This document shows positions 31,340-37,659 of a stretch of DNA of 41,189 nucleotides, piece after piece. Both the position numbers and the translations under genes were made by a program. The first letter of the stretch is position 1, and each line of letters starts with the position of its first letter. The stretch covers positions 1-41,189 of the IMG/VR virus record IMGVR_UViG_3300042507_002200, one strand, 5' to 3'. Under the pieces are notes generated by a model. It saw nothing but the letters and a program-made list of their open reading frames with translations, ran no database searches and had not been told where the DNA came from. The stretch comes from a virus.

Positions 31340-31945
31340 TCAAAATGGGAGCGATTCTTCGTCTTCCCCTTGGATGTGCTGCGGCTTGGCATTGTATGCC
31401 GCTGGCGGGTCGCTGGTGACGTTCGCCGTCATTGCAACCTTTTCACGGTCCTCATGCCGCACGAAGTCAGCAGGGATGGCAGGCAAGGCCGAACCCTTCG
31501 GAGGCTGCATAGCCCCCACCACGTTCGCCCATGTGTTGCCCTTCTTGTCCACCCGGTGCGCCACGGTCAGGTAGGCACCTTTGCCCACCAGCTTATCCGC
31601 ATCGAACCGCTTGAAGTCCTCGTCCTTCAGCGCAGGCCACCAAGCCTTCAGGAACTTGCGCAGGTTGCTACCGTCCGCCACCGATGCCGTTGCAACGTAG
31701 CGCACGAAGCCCGGCATCATCCTGCCGTTGATTTCCACCTCGTGATCGGTCAGGAACTCGAAGTAGATCTCGGTGATACTTTCGCGGTCGTCCGTTCCCT
31801 TGGTAGGGTCTTTTGGATCGCGCAGGCTTCCCTTCCATGGGTTCGGCCTGGTCTTCAGGTAGGCATCGCGTAGGATGCCGATGTGCGTCCCTTCGGGATG
31901 CGGGGTAAAATTGGTACTCTCTGGCGCTTCAATAATCGTAGGCAT
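31340..31945 (-). CDS. Single-stranded DNA-binding-like protein
   Basis: 201 residues. The core is beta-rich with IGILRDAYLKTRPNPWKG, ITEIYFEFLTDHEVEINGRM and VRYVATASVADGSNLRKFLKAWWP, the OB-fold-like pattern of phage SSB substitutes. It ends with an acidic tip, EDEESLPF, matching the Asp/Glu-rich x-x-Pro-Phe tip by which SSB proteins recruit partners. It heads the recombination-replication genes. The family name cannot be fixed without a profile search. Confidence 0.7.
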   Translation of the reverse strand: MPTIIEAPESTNFTPHPEGTHIGILRDAYLKTRPNPWKGSLRDPKDPTKGTDDRESITEIYFEFLTDHEVEINGRMMPGFVRYVATASVADGSNLRKFLKAWWPALKDEDFKRFDADKLVGKGAYLTVAHRVDKKGNTWANVVGAMQPPKGSALPAIPADFVRHEDREKVAMTANVTSDPPAAYNAKPQHIQGEDEESLPF

Positions 31946-31949
31946 GGTT

Positions 31950-32132
31950 CTATCGTGTTGTGCCTTTCGGCGGGTTTACTTGTTCGGGTTGCTCGTCATC
32001 CACGGGGAAGCGGGCCTTGGTGCGGTTGCAGAAGTACTGCTCCGAAAGGTACTCATCGTATTGCAGGTCTTCGCGCATCCGGGCCTCTTCCATCATGGCG
32101 TCGAACGCGGGGCTATTCTTGGTGGCGCTCAT
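31950..32132 (-). CDS. 60-residue acidic hypothetical protein
   Basis: ATG at 32132 overlaps the upstream stop (ATGA). MSATKNSPAFDAMMEEARMR then a helix DEYLSEQYFCNRTKARF and an acidic-Pro tail. Mostly a single amphipathic helix. Unknown function. Confidence 0.5.
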   Translation of the reverse strand: MSATKNSPAFDAMMEEARMREDLQYDEYLSEQYFCNRTKARFPVDDEQPEQVNPPKGTTR

Positions 32133-32326
32133 TGTTCGCGGGCTTTTAGCATGGCGTCGGCTTGTTTGTAAGCCCACTCTGCGGCGCTGTCGTAATCATC
32201 CACGATGTTGCAAAACTGTTGCATCGCCAGCCCTGCGAAGTGGTCGCGGAGGGTCATGCCGTCAGAGAAATGGTCTACGTTCGGAATAGGAAACGCCGGT
32301 CCTCCTGTGTTCTTATCGTTGCTCAT
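32129..32326 (-). CDS. Small phage protein of the 'GGPAFP...GMTLRD' family
   Basis: 65 residues from the ATG at 32326. GGPAFPIPNVDHFSDGMTLRD followed by HFAGLAMQQF and a C-terminal AYKQADAMLKAR helix is a widespread small phage protein found near early genes in many phages of Proteobacteria and Bacteroidota. Its function is unknown. Coupled by ATGA on both sides. Confidence 0.65.
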   Translation of the reverse strand: MSNDKNTGGPAFPIPNVDHFSDGMTLRDHFAGLAMQQFCNIVDDYDSAAEWAYKQADAMLKAREQ

Positions 32327-32544
32327 GGCTTCGGGGAATGTTTGGTAAAGCGCAGCCCCTCGAAGCATCGGCGGGCATTGGCGGTCATCTCTGCCTGCAC
32401 TTCAGGCTCCAGCAGTTCCAATGCGTAGGACGCCAGCACGATGCGCGTGACGGAACCCCGGTACTTCTTGGACCCCGGCTCGTAGGTGGCCGTGGCGTGC
32501 GCCAGCATATCGGTGGCGTTGATGGATCGGCGGACGGCGGTCAT
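32323..32544 (-). CDS. 73-residue hypothetical protein
   Basis: The ATG at 32544 overlaps the upstream stop (ATGA); an ATG 15 bases earlier is also in frame. Core helix ASYALELLEPEVQAEMTANARRCFEGL. The N-terminal half (TAVRRSINATDMLAHATAT) may be an Arc-like beta-helix. Unknown function. Confidence 0.5.
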   Translation of the reverse strand: MTAVRRSINATDMLAHATATYEPGSKKYRGSVTRIVLASYALELLEPEVQAEMTANARRCFEGLRFTKHSPKP

Positions 32545-32879
32545 TGACGTGTCTTGCATGGCTCTGCGTGTTTGCGGATCAATTCTTTGAGCTTCGGTTG
32601 CGCCGCAATCATGTCGGCAGCAAGTTGGTATGCGTCTCGGCTTTCATCGACCTTCTTTGCAATGGCGATAAGCTCTGCCAGCAAATCTGGAGCGGCTGCG
32701 ATAAGGCGCAGGTTCGTCATGTATTCGTCACATACTTCACCGTTCCCATCTGCCGTGAATCGTTCACATATAACGGTCCCGAATTGTCCGTGATTGCTTT
32801 CGACCCGAGTGCATTTATTGTAGCCGTACTGTGGGCCTTCAACTACATTCCAAGGTCCGGGGGTGTGCTTAGTTTCCAT
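32541..32879 (-). CDS. Phage protein of the 'HTPGPW ... LIAAAPDLL' family
   Basis: 112 residues from the ATG at 32879 (METKHTPGPWNVVEGPQYGY). HTPGPW at the start, a beta-rich middle (VICERFTADGNG), and NLRLIAAAPDLLAELIAIAKK are hallmarks of a small protein family common among tailed phages, function unknown. It lies five bases after the preceding gene. Confidence 0.7.
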   Translation of the reverse strand: METKHTPGPWNVVEGPQYGYNKCTRVESNHGQFGTVICERFTADGNGEVCDEYMTNLRLIAAAPDLLAELIAIAKKVDESRDAYQLAADMIAAQPKLKELIRKHAEPCKTRQ

Positions 32880-32883
32880 GGGT

Positions 32884-33147
32884 TCAATCGTGGTTGAGTT
32901 CAACAAGTTTGAGTTCGCGGCAGTCGCAGTAGCATTCCAGGTGTCCGTACAGCACCTCGTCCTGCTGGTCACGGTCCAGCGCGAAGAACGGGCGGGTGTC
33001 GATGCTATCGGGTCCGAAGCCCCGGTCTATCTCGACCATCGTGGGCGTCAGTGCATCGGCGCTCACCAGTTCGATGGTGTTGCCATCGCCGTCACATAGT
33101 TCGATTGCTCCTGTGGCGCGAGTGTGGAATGCGTAGGTGGGTTTCAT
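32884..33147 (-). CDS. 87-residue hypothetical early protein
   Basis: ATG at 33147 (MKPTYAFHTRATGAIELCDG). Beta-rich N-terminal half, then acidic segments and a Cys-rich HLECYCDCRELKLVELNHD end that could bind a metal. The leader (ACAACCAACCAACACCAC before the ATG) is C/A-rich without a Shine-Dalgarno sequence. Function unknown. Confidence 0.5.
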   Translation of the reverse strand: MKPTYAFHTRATGAIELCDGDGNTIELVSADALTPTMVEIDRGFGPDSIDTRPFFALDRDQQDEVLYGHLECYCDCRELKLVELNHD

Positions 33148-33177
33148 GTGGTGTTGGTTGGTTGTGTCGGTCGCGCC

Positions 33178-33222
33178 CGCCCCCTTGCAACTTCCTGTTA
33201 ACTTGGGGGAGCGGGTCGCGCC
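33178..33222 (-). terminator. GC-rich hairpin between two early genes
   Basis: Minus strand: CCCGCUCCCCC, an 18-base loop containing AAGUU twice, then GGGGGCGGG; nine pairs with one bulge of two. It begins within the 21-base repeat that follows the upstream gene, and ends 30 bases before the next start. No U-run follows, so terminator function is a guess; an RNA processing or stability element is equally possible. Confidence 0.4.
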
Positions 33223-33232
33223 GATGGGGTTA
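33212..33232 (-). repeat. 21-base repeat after early gene stop (copy 1)
   Basis: Minus strand begins TAACCCCATCGGCGCGACC; an identical 21-mer lies at 33991-33971, also starting at the stop codon of a gene that begins MNTTT. Together with the shared leaders it marks two cassettes with common ends and different middles. Confidence 0.7.
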
Positions 33233-33520
33233 TTATGCTTGTTCGGTGACTATGGAAACCACTCCGCAATCAACAAGCATCAAAGCGGCTACCTGTGCTG
33301 CGTGCTTGCCGTTTTTGGAAATTGCCGTACGGACGATTGCCTTTGCCCTTTCTCCCGCCTTTGTCACAAAGGTCTTCCTTCCTGAGCATCCAAAGCACAC
33401 GGTTCCGTGCATCATGTTGAAGGCATAGTTACCACTTCCTCCGCACCGCTTGCATGGAGCAGTCTCATACTTCACATTAAAGATTTTGAACTCTACATTG
33501 ATGTGAGTGGTGGTGTTCAT
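33233..33520 (-). CDS. Small protein with DnaJ-type zinc-finger motif
   Basis: 95 residues from the ATG at 33520 (MNTTTHINVEFKIFNVKYET). CKRCGGSGNYAF and, 15 residues on, TVCFGCSGRKTFVT form two CxxCxG knuckles like half of a DnaJ zinc domain. The last 35 residues form a helix and hydrophobic end (AAQVAALMLVDCGVVSIV). It has its own promoter and shares its first five residues and leader with the gene at 33989-34192. Probably an early host-takeover or regulatory protein; not proven. Confidence 0.65.
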   Translation of the reverse strand: MNTTTHINVEFKIFNVKYETAPCKRCGGSGNYAFNMMHGTVCFGCSGRKTFVTKAGERAKAIVRTAISKNGKHAAQVAALMLVDCGVVSIVTEQA

Positions 33521-33545
33521 GGCGTGTCGTTGTTCGTTGATGGGT

Positions 33546-33577
33546 CAAATATAACACCGTTGTCCACTGTGTGCAAC
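33546..33577 (-). promoter_or_regulatory. Promoter with degenerate operator palindrome (early cassette 1)
   Basis: Minus strand: TTG (33576-33574), 20 bases, TATATTTG (33553-33546). GTTGCACA-CAG-TGGACAAC (33577-33559) is a 6-of-8 match to the perfect palindrome at 34248-34230. The 25 bases before the ATG are nearly identical to those of the other cassette (CAACGAACAACGACACGCC). Confidence 0.7.
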
Positions 33578-33598
33578 TTTATTTGCAGTCGGGCCGTA

Positions 33599-33619
33599 AT
33601 TTAGAATGGCTTTCTAAAT
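33599..33619 (-). repeat. Inverted repeat ATTTAGAA / TTCTAAAT
   Basis: Eight-base arms with a five-base spacer, 22 bases upstream of the promoter's TTG box and overlapping the stop of the upstream gene. A related TTAGAA-CGA-TTCTAA lies upstream of the second cassette promoter. Possible activator or repressor site. Confidence 0.5.
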
Positions 33620-33778
33620 AGCGTCGTGCTGCCGCTTGACCTTCTCCACCCATTTCTCCATGCTTTCCTGCGGCTCCGGTGTTACGGTGCGCACGATGGA
33701 AAGGTTACCCACCCTGGCGCGGTAGTCCGCTGCCCGCTCTTGCTCAGTGAAGAACGTGTACTTGCCGAAGTGTCTCAT
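33614..33778 (-). CDS. 54-residue hypothetical protein
   Basis: ATG at 33778 overlaps the upstream stop (ATGA); stop TAG at 33616-33614. MRHFGKYTFFTEQERAADYR then a Pro-rich turn and an amphipathic C-terminal helix (ESMEKWVEKVKRQHDAI). Codon use resembles neighbouring genes. No recognised family. Confidence 0.6.
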   Translation of the reverse strand: MRHFGKYTFFTEQERAADYRARVGNLSIVRTVTPEPQESMEKWVEKVKRQHDAI

Positions 33779-33957
33779 GGCTTCAAGTTCTTATACCGTG
33801 CGTACTCCAGGGACTTGTTCCGCAGCCACGTTGCCGGGTGCTCCGGGTGGTCTGCAAAGGCGGAAAGGATCTCATCCAGTTCTGCCGGGTGGTACTTGAC
33901 CGTGATGCGCTTCTTGCGCTGGCCCTTGGGCTTCGGCCCTTTTCTTCGTTGTTCCAT
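33775..33957 (-). CDS. Small ribbon-helix-helix-like DNA-binding protein
   Basis: 60 residues, very basic (MEQRRKGPKPKGQRKKRITV). KRITVKYHPAELDEILSAF is a beta strand followed by a helix as in Arc/MetJ/NikA-type regulators, and ATWLRNKSLEYARYK may be the second helix. It could be the factor that reads the nearby palindromes, but nothing here proves it. Starts 13 bases after the cassette repeat. Confidence 0.55.
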   Translation of the reverse strand: MEQRRKGPKPKGQRKKRITVKYHPAELDEILSAFADHPEHPATWLRNKSLEYARYKNLKP

Positions 33958-33970
33958 TATGGGGATGTTT

Positions 33971-33991
33971 CGGGTCGCGCCGATGGGGTTA
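33971..33991 (-). repeat. 21-base repeat after early gene stop (copy 2)
   Basis: Exact copy of 33232-33212, here beginning with the TAA stop of the upstream gene. Confidence 0.7.
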
Positions 33992-34192
33992 CTGGATGCT
34001 CAGGACATCAATGTCCTGAGCATGTTGAAATCCGCAAAGAGTGAACATGGCGGCGTTGAACAACCATTCGTCGCGATCCGATTGGCTCATGCCCTTGGTA
34101 ATGATTATAGCCTCCGAACGTTGCGCAATTTCTTTCATGCGCTGGCTAAGTACTTCCATTGCTTGCTTTTCGGTGTAGGTCGTGGTGTTCAT
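33989..34192 (-). CDS. 67-residue early protein (MNTTT cassette 2)
   Basis: ATG at 34192 (MNTTTYTEKQAMEVLSQRM). Helical, with RSEAIIITKGMSQSDRDEW and a hydrophobic LFNAAMFTLCGF segment too short to be a sure membrane span. It is the first gene after the 34.3-kb terminator and has the best promoter in the window. The first five residues and the leader match the gene at 33233-33520. Confidence 0.65.
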   Translation of the reverse strand: MNTTTYTEKQAMEVLSQRMKEIAQRSEAIIITKGMSQSDRDEWLFNAAMFTLCGFQHAQDIDVLSIQ

Positions 34193-34217
34193 GGCGTGTC
34201 GTTGTTCGTTGGTTTGA

Positions 34218-34248
34218 CAAATATACAGAGTTGCACACTATGTGCAAC
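34218..34248 (-). promoter_or_regulatory. Strong promoter with perfect operator palindrome (early cassette 2)
   Basis: Minus strand: TTG (34247-34245), exactly 19 bases, TATATTTG (34225-34218), a textbook Bacteroidota promoter. GTTGCACATAGTGTGCAAC (34248-34230) is a perfect 8+3+8 palindrome that covers the upstream box and most of the spacer, as expected for a repressor site. The start site would be about 18 bases before the ATG at 34192. Confidence 0.8.
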
Positions 34249-34261
34249 ACGGCCCCGCTAT

Positions 34262-34276
34262 TTAGAACGATTCTAA
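34262..34276 (-). repeat. Inverted repeat TTAGAA-CGA-TTCTAA
   Basis: Perfect 6+3+6 inverted repeat 14 bases upstream of the promoter's TTG box and nine bases from the terminator. Counterpart of the repeat at 33599-33619. Confidence 0.5.
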
Positions 34277-34284
34277 GGAACGAC

Positions 34285-34311
34285 AAAGCCCCGAACTTGG
34301 TCCGAGGCTTT
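34285..34311 (-). terminator. Terminator hairpin of the lysis / secreted-protein operon
   Basis: Minus-strand RNA AAAGCCUCGGAC-CAA-GUUCGGGGCUUU forms 12 uninterrupted pairs with two G-U pairs. The plus-strand reading would have two C-A mismatches instead, so the hairpin is built for minus-strand transcription. It separates the operon to its right from the early promoter to its left. The AAAGCC...GGCUUU form is typical, although the U-run is short. Confidence 0.75.
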
Positions 34312-34549
34312 GCGCGAATCAGGCTGCTGCCCTCATCTCGTACTGTGGCTGTGTGCCGGTTGTATTCCGTCAGTCCTCCCCGGTGCGCTATCACGCTGTC
34401 AAATCAACTCACCCCCATGGAGTGCGCAGGCGATCGCTAATCATTCCTGCGCCGGAGACTACGCCTGTCATCCGTGGTGGAGGTGCCGCTTGCGAAGGCG
34501 GGTCCAAACATGCGCTACACCGTGTCAACGTACTGACGGTGCAAGTATA
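34312..34549. other. 238-base region without a convincing gene
   Basis: Between the secreted-protein stop and the terminator no open frame on either strand looks coding. It contains an imperfect pair on the plus strand, TGCGCTACACCGTGTCAA (34511-34528) and TGCGCTATCACGCTGTCAA (34384-34402), and the palindrome GCGATCGC (34431-34438). It could be a long 3' untranslated region or an unrecognised RNA. I saw no tRNA-like sequence. Confidence 0.5.
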
Positions 34550-36178
34550 CTACTTCAACTCCACCCGCGTGCAATTCCCTGGCAGCGCCCCGCCCTGTGA
34601 GCAGTCCGTCTGCCATATGGCGGTGATCGTGCTCTGAGGTATGGTGATGGTCACGCTCGGGTACGTGGTGTTCACCACCACCGGAGCGGTGATGCTCGAC
34701 ACGACCTTGGTGTTGTTCCAGTAGAACGAACCATCGGGCCAAAGCTGGAGCGATGGCTTGCCGTTGCCGGTGCCCACGATGCGCCCGTAGTTCAGGCTGG
34801 TGGGCTTCCAGTTGGTCAGCCGGACCTGCGTGGCCGTGACGTTGACCGTGGCGCAGGTGGTGGCGTTGACCTTGGTGCCTGTCCATACGGATGTCCATGT
34901 GCCGCTCGGTGGCACCGGCGTCGGGGTTGGCGTAGGTGTAGGTGTCGGGGTGGGTGTCGGGGTAGGTGCCGCGCCTCCCATGTCCCGCGATGCGCTCACC
35001 ACGCCCGTCTCATTCGCAATAAACGAAACGGGAGCATAGGCCCCCGGCCCCTTGTAAACCTTGGTGACACCCTTGGCGGTCAACTTCAGCAGGTTGGCAT
35101 ATCCATCGTAGCGCAGGCCCGACACGTCGAGGCCCCCGTTGTACTCCTGAAAGTCGATCTCGATGACGTTGGCCACGGAGTAGGTCGAATGGACCCATGT
35201 ACCGATTGCCACGATGTTGCAAGCCCCCTTCGCCTTGATGAACACTTGATCACGCGGCGGCTGGCGTTTGCCGTTCTCGTTCTTGTTGCCAATGACCACC
35301 ACCGTGCCACCACCGGGCCTGTCATATGCACCCTCGATCAAGATCAACGCCCCGTTGTCATCCCCGGACGGGCTGTAAAGCGTGATGGTGCTTAGGTCGT
35401 TGCCCAGCAGCCCGAAGCCTGCAATGCCGTTGCTGAATGCGCTGCACCCATCGAAGATGGACGGCGTACCGCGGACATTCAGGAACCCATAGCTGTTGAA
35501 CCCGTATGCATAGATGTGCTGCACCCGGCTCGTCTCGCCGCTGTCCCAGATGGCAATGCCGGAACTCTTGAACGATGGGTCGTGGGGCTTGAACGTGTAC
35601 CCACCCTCCAGCCGGAAGCCTTGGAACACGAACGATTCTTGATAGCCGAGGATGGTGTTGTTGGCCCACGTGTCCGTCTGGAATAGGTTGCGCTCAGGGA
35701 ATGCCCGGCTCACCCACTTGGCGTGATCCACCTCGATCTGTGTGCCTCCCGTGGTGCCGCTGGCATCGGTGTAGTTGCCTGTGCCGCCACCGCTGTAAAT
35801 GCCGAATCCCAAGATGCAGGGGATGTTGGTCTTGGCATAGTAGATGCCGCTGGCGTCGATGTTGGCGCGGCTCTGCAACCCGTTCTGCGGATAGGCGTCC
35901 TGCTTGTTGGGCGCCACGTAGCCATCAGTGGACCATACCGCATCATTCCAAGCGGCTGCGAACTCGTTGACCGATAGCACATCCGCTTGCGTCATGCCGA
36001 GGTATTCGGCCCAAATGGTGAACGCGGGATACTTGGCCTTAGCTGTGGCGTAGGTGTACTTGCCGGACAACGGGCCGGTAGCGAAGCTGCTCAGGCTGTA
36101 CTTGGTGGCAAGGTCGATGGTCTGTGCCGATGCCACGAGGGACAGGCACAACAGAAAGGCGGTCAGTAGTTGCTTCAT
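34550..36178 (-). CDS. Secreted right-handed beta-helix protein
   Basis: 542 residues. Signal peptide MKQLLTAFLLCLSLVASA with cleavage before Gln-Thr, typical of Bacteroidota. Residues ~150-395 contain repeated short strands with G-x-x-x-x turns (VFQGFRLEGGYTF, SSGIAIWDSG, GFLNVRGTPSIFDGCSAFS) as in pectate-lyase-like parallel beta helices. A Thr-Pro repeat linker (about residues 406-424) leads to a ~115-residue beta domain with a possible disulphide. No catalytic residues can be assigned. It is ATGA-coupled to the spanin candidate. Secretion to the envelope is unusual for a phage protein. Confidence 0.65.
   Translation of the reverse strand: MKQLLTAFLLCLSLVASAQTIDLATKYSLSSFATGPLSGKYTYATAKAKYPAFTIWAEYLGMTQADVLSVNEFAAAWNDAVWSTDGYVAPNKQDAYPQNGLQSRANIDASGIYYAKTNIPCILGFGIYSGGGTGNYTDASGTTGGTQIEVDHAKWVSRAFPERNLFQTDTWANNTILGYQESFVFQGFRLEGGYTFKPHDPSFKSSGIAIWDSGETSRVQHIYAYGFNSYGFLNVRGTPSIFDGCSAFSNGIAGFGLLGNDLSTITLYSPSGDDNGALILIEGAYDRPGGGTVVVIGNKNENGKRQPPRDQVFIKAKGACNIVAIGTWVHSTYSVANVIEIDFQEYNGGLDVSGLRYDGYANLLKLTAKGVTKVYKGPGAYAPVSFIANETGVVSASRDMGGAAPTPTPTPTPTPTPTPTPVPPSGTWTSVWTGTKVNATTCATVNVTATQVRLTNWKPTSLNYGRIVGTGNGKPSLQLWPDGSFYWNNTKVVSSITAPVVVNTTYPSVTITIPQSTITAIWQTDCSQGGALPGNCTRVELK
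34915..34968 (-). repeat. Thr-Pro hexanucleotide repeat
   Basis: About nine units of CCNACN (minus strand) encode alternating Pro and Thr between the beta-helix and the C-terminal domain. Units differ at third positions. Such tracts vary in length by slippage. Confidence 0.7.
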
Positions 36179-36621
36179 TGCTTTTTGTTTGGGTATCTAA
36201 TCATCAAGAACAGGGCGATGGACAACAGCAGGAAGAACAGCGCAGCAGCCCTCCACCAAGAATGCACGGTAGTTCCTGGCGGACACGGCACGATCCGGTC
36301 CACCTCCACGGTCACGGTGTGGTACACGGTATCGGGCTTCACTTCCGCCAGCACGTCCAAGGCAATAGCCGCGGTATCGCACGGGCTGCCCGTTTGGATG
36401 CGCACCACCCGCACGCTCTGCCGTTCGTTCTCGATGCGGATGGTGTCGGTGGAACGCAGCAGCACTTGCCGCCACAGGGTATCACCGGGGATGTAGATGG
36501 TATCCACGACCGTGATGGTGTCCACGCGGGACAGTTCCGGGTGCTTGTCCACCAAGCGTTGCAGGCGCTTCTCAGCCGAGCACGCGGACAGGAGGAACAG
36601 GATGGGGAGCAGGTATCTCAT
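36175..36621 (-). CDS. Candidate unimolecular spanin (lipoprotein with C-terminal membrane span)
   Basis: 148 residues from the ATG at 36621, ATGA-coupled. N-terminus MRYLLPILFLLSACSAEKRL has a lipobox with Cys-14, so the mature protein should be lipidated. The middle is beta-rich and acidic (VDTITVVDTIYIPGDT, PDTVYHTVTVEVD). Residues ~124-141 form one hydrophobic segment (WRAAALFFLLLSIALFLMI) followed by a short basic tail. A lipobox at one end and an inner-membrane span at the other is the diagnostic layout of u-spanins such as T1 gp11. Location next to the amidase and holin supports it. Confidence 0.65.
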   Translation of the reverse strand: MRYLLPILFLLSACSAEKRLQRLVDKHPELSRVDTITVVDTIYIPGDTLWRQVLLRSTDTIRIENERQSVRVVRIQTGSPCDTAAIALDVLAEVKPDTVYHTVTVEVDRIVPCPPGTTVHSWWRAAALFFLLLSIALFLMIRYPNKKQ

Positions 36622-37130
36622 GTCAGTACCACCCACATCACGCAGGCGGTGGCGATGGTTAGCTCGGTGATGTAGGCGACGGTTCCGGCGCGGTGGATCA
36701 TTTGCTTCCAGTGAAGACCAATGGGCGGCAAAAGACCAGACCTATTATCGTAGTAGTTGCGTCTTCCATAGAGTTGCATGGAGCCAAGTGGAGGAATCCA
36801 TTCACGCGCCATTGTAAGCCATGAAATGGACATGAATACCAAGTCGTAAAAGTTCGACTGGCTTACGTACCGCCAATCCAACACCCGCATCCTATTCAGC
36901 GCGTACCGGAACACGGCGCTGAACAGGAACGCCGATGCCACGGCATAGATAGCCGCGTCCCATCCGATCCAAATCGACGCAGCGCCCCACAGGTAGCATG
37001 TCACGAAGGCCCGGAGCATCCATCCGGCTCGGTGGTCGATGTCCTCGTGGCTGTTGATGCGCTCGAAGTCCTGCCATGCCTCGAACACGGCGAACAGGGC
37101 AATGATGGTGAAGATGCCGAGAGCTATCAT
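36618..37130 (-). CDS. Multi-span membrane protein of the lysis region
   Basis: 170 residues from the ATG at 37130, ATGA-coupled on both sides. Four probable spans: IALGIFTIIALFAVFEAW, AFVTCYLWGAASIWIGW, AIYAVASAFLFSAVFRY, and VAYITELTIATACVMWVVL near the end, with a polar stretch in between (YGRRNYYDNRSGLLPP). It could be an antiholin or superinfection-exclusion protein; no family recognised. Confidence 0.6.
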   Translation of the reverse strand: MIALGIFTIIALFAVFEAWQDFERINSHEDIDHRAGWMLRAFVTCYLWGAASIWIGWDAAIYAVASAFLFSAVFRYALNRMRVLDWRYVSQSNFYDLVFMSISWLTMAREWIPPLGSMQLYGRRNYYDNRSGLLPPIGLHWKQMIHRAGTVAYITELTIATACVMWVVLT

Positions 37131-37453
37131 GGTTTGAGAAGTTCGTGGTTCTCGTAGATGTTGCCAATGACTTCGCAAGTGGCGCACAAGTCATACCCCA
37201 TCCCCGAGGAATCAACAGCAACAAACTCAGTTGTTCGATATTCGACAACGCAAGGTCCAAAGGCGTCCATGTGGTCGAGTATGTCCCCCTCGTAGACTTC
37301 CTTCCCGTTCTTGTCATTCAGGCCGGTGTACTGCATCACGGGGCAGTCCGTAGTGAACTCAACCCGCCTTTGTGATTGTAGATCGTAGAGCGTGTATGGT
37401 CCGTGCATCGTGTCTACGGTATCCCACACCCTGAACTTGATCTCTCTGCTCAT
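37127..37453 (-). CDS. YopX-family phage protein
   Basis: 108 residues from the ATG at 37453. REIKFRVWD at the start, CPVMQYTGLNDKNGKEVYEGDIL in the middle and VIGNIYENHELL at the end are the conserved blocks of the YopX / TIGR01671 family, common in phages of many hosts. Function unknown. It is unusual to see it inside a lysis cluster; the coupling (ATGA on both sides) shows it is part of the operon. Confidence 0.85.
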   Translation of the reverse strand: MSREIKFRVWDTVDTMHGPYTLYDLQSQRRVEFTTDCPVMQYTGLNDKNGKEVYEGDILDHMDAFGPCVVEYRTTEFVAVDSSGMGYDLCATCEVIGNIYENHELLKP

Positions 37454-37659
37454 GCCTGCTTGCCTTTGTAGTTCCTCCAAGTCCCGTACACCAACACCAC
37501 CGCCGGCAGCAGCCCCAGCGGAGCGGCCCACAACGCCACCGTGTACAACCCGGCGACCGTAGCGATGCTGAACGCCACGATGATGCTGAACTGCGGCCAC
37601 GGGGTCTTGCCGAAGCCGGTGGGACGGGTGCAGAACTCGTAGAAGGTTTCGCCGCTCAT
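37450..37659 (-). CDS. 69-residue two-span membrane protein
   Basis: ATG at 37659 overlaps the amidase stop (ATGA). MSGETFYEFCTRPTGFGKTP then two hydrophobic segments (FSIIVAFSIATVAGLYTVALW and PLGLLPAVVLVYGTW) and a basic end (RNYKGKQA). Size and topology fit a class II holin or holin accessory protein directly after the endolysin. Confidence 0.6.
   Translation of the reverse strand: MSGETFYEFCTRPTGFGKTPWPQFSIIVAFSIATVAGLYTVALWAAPLGLLPAVVLVYGTWRNYKGKQA

Noticed and set aside
34146-34394. 82-codon minus-strand frame across the terminator and early promoter
   Set aside because: It would cover a 12-bp terminator, two inverted repeats and a consensus promoter, which are better explained as control sequences.
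34915-34968. Short repeats that could be taken for a CRISPR array
   Set aside because: Units are six bases and encode Pro-Thr within a long reading frame; there are no unique spacers.
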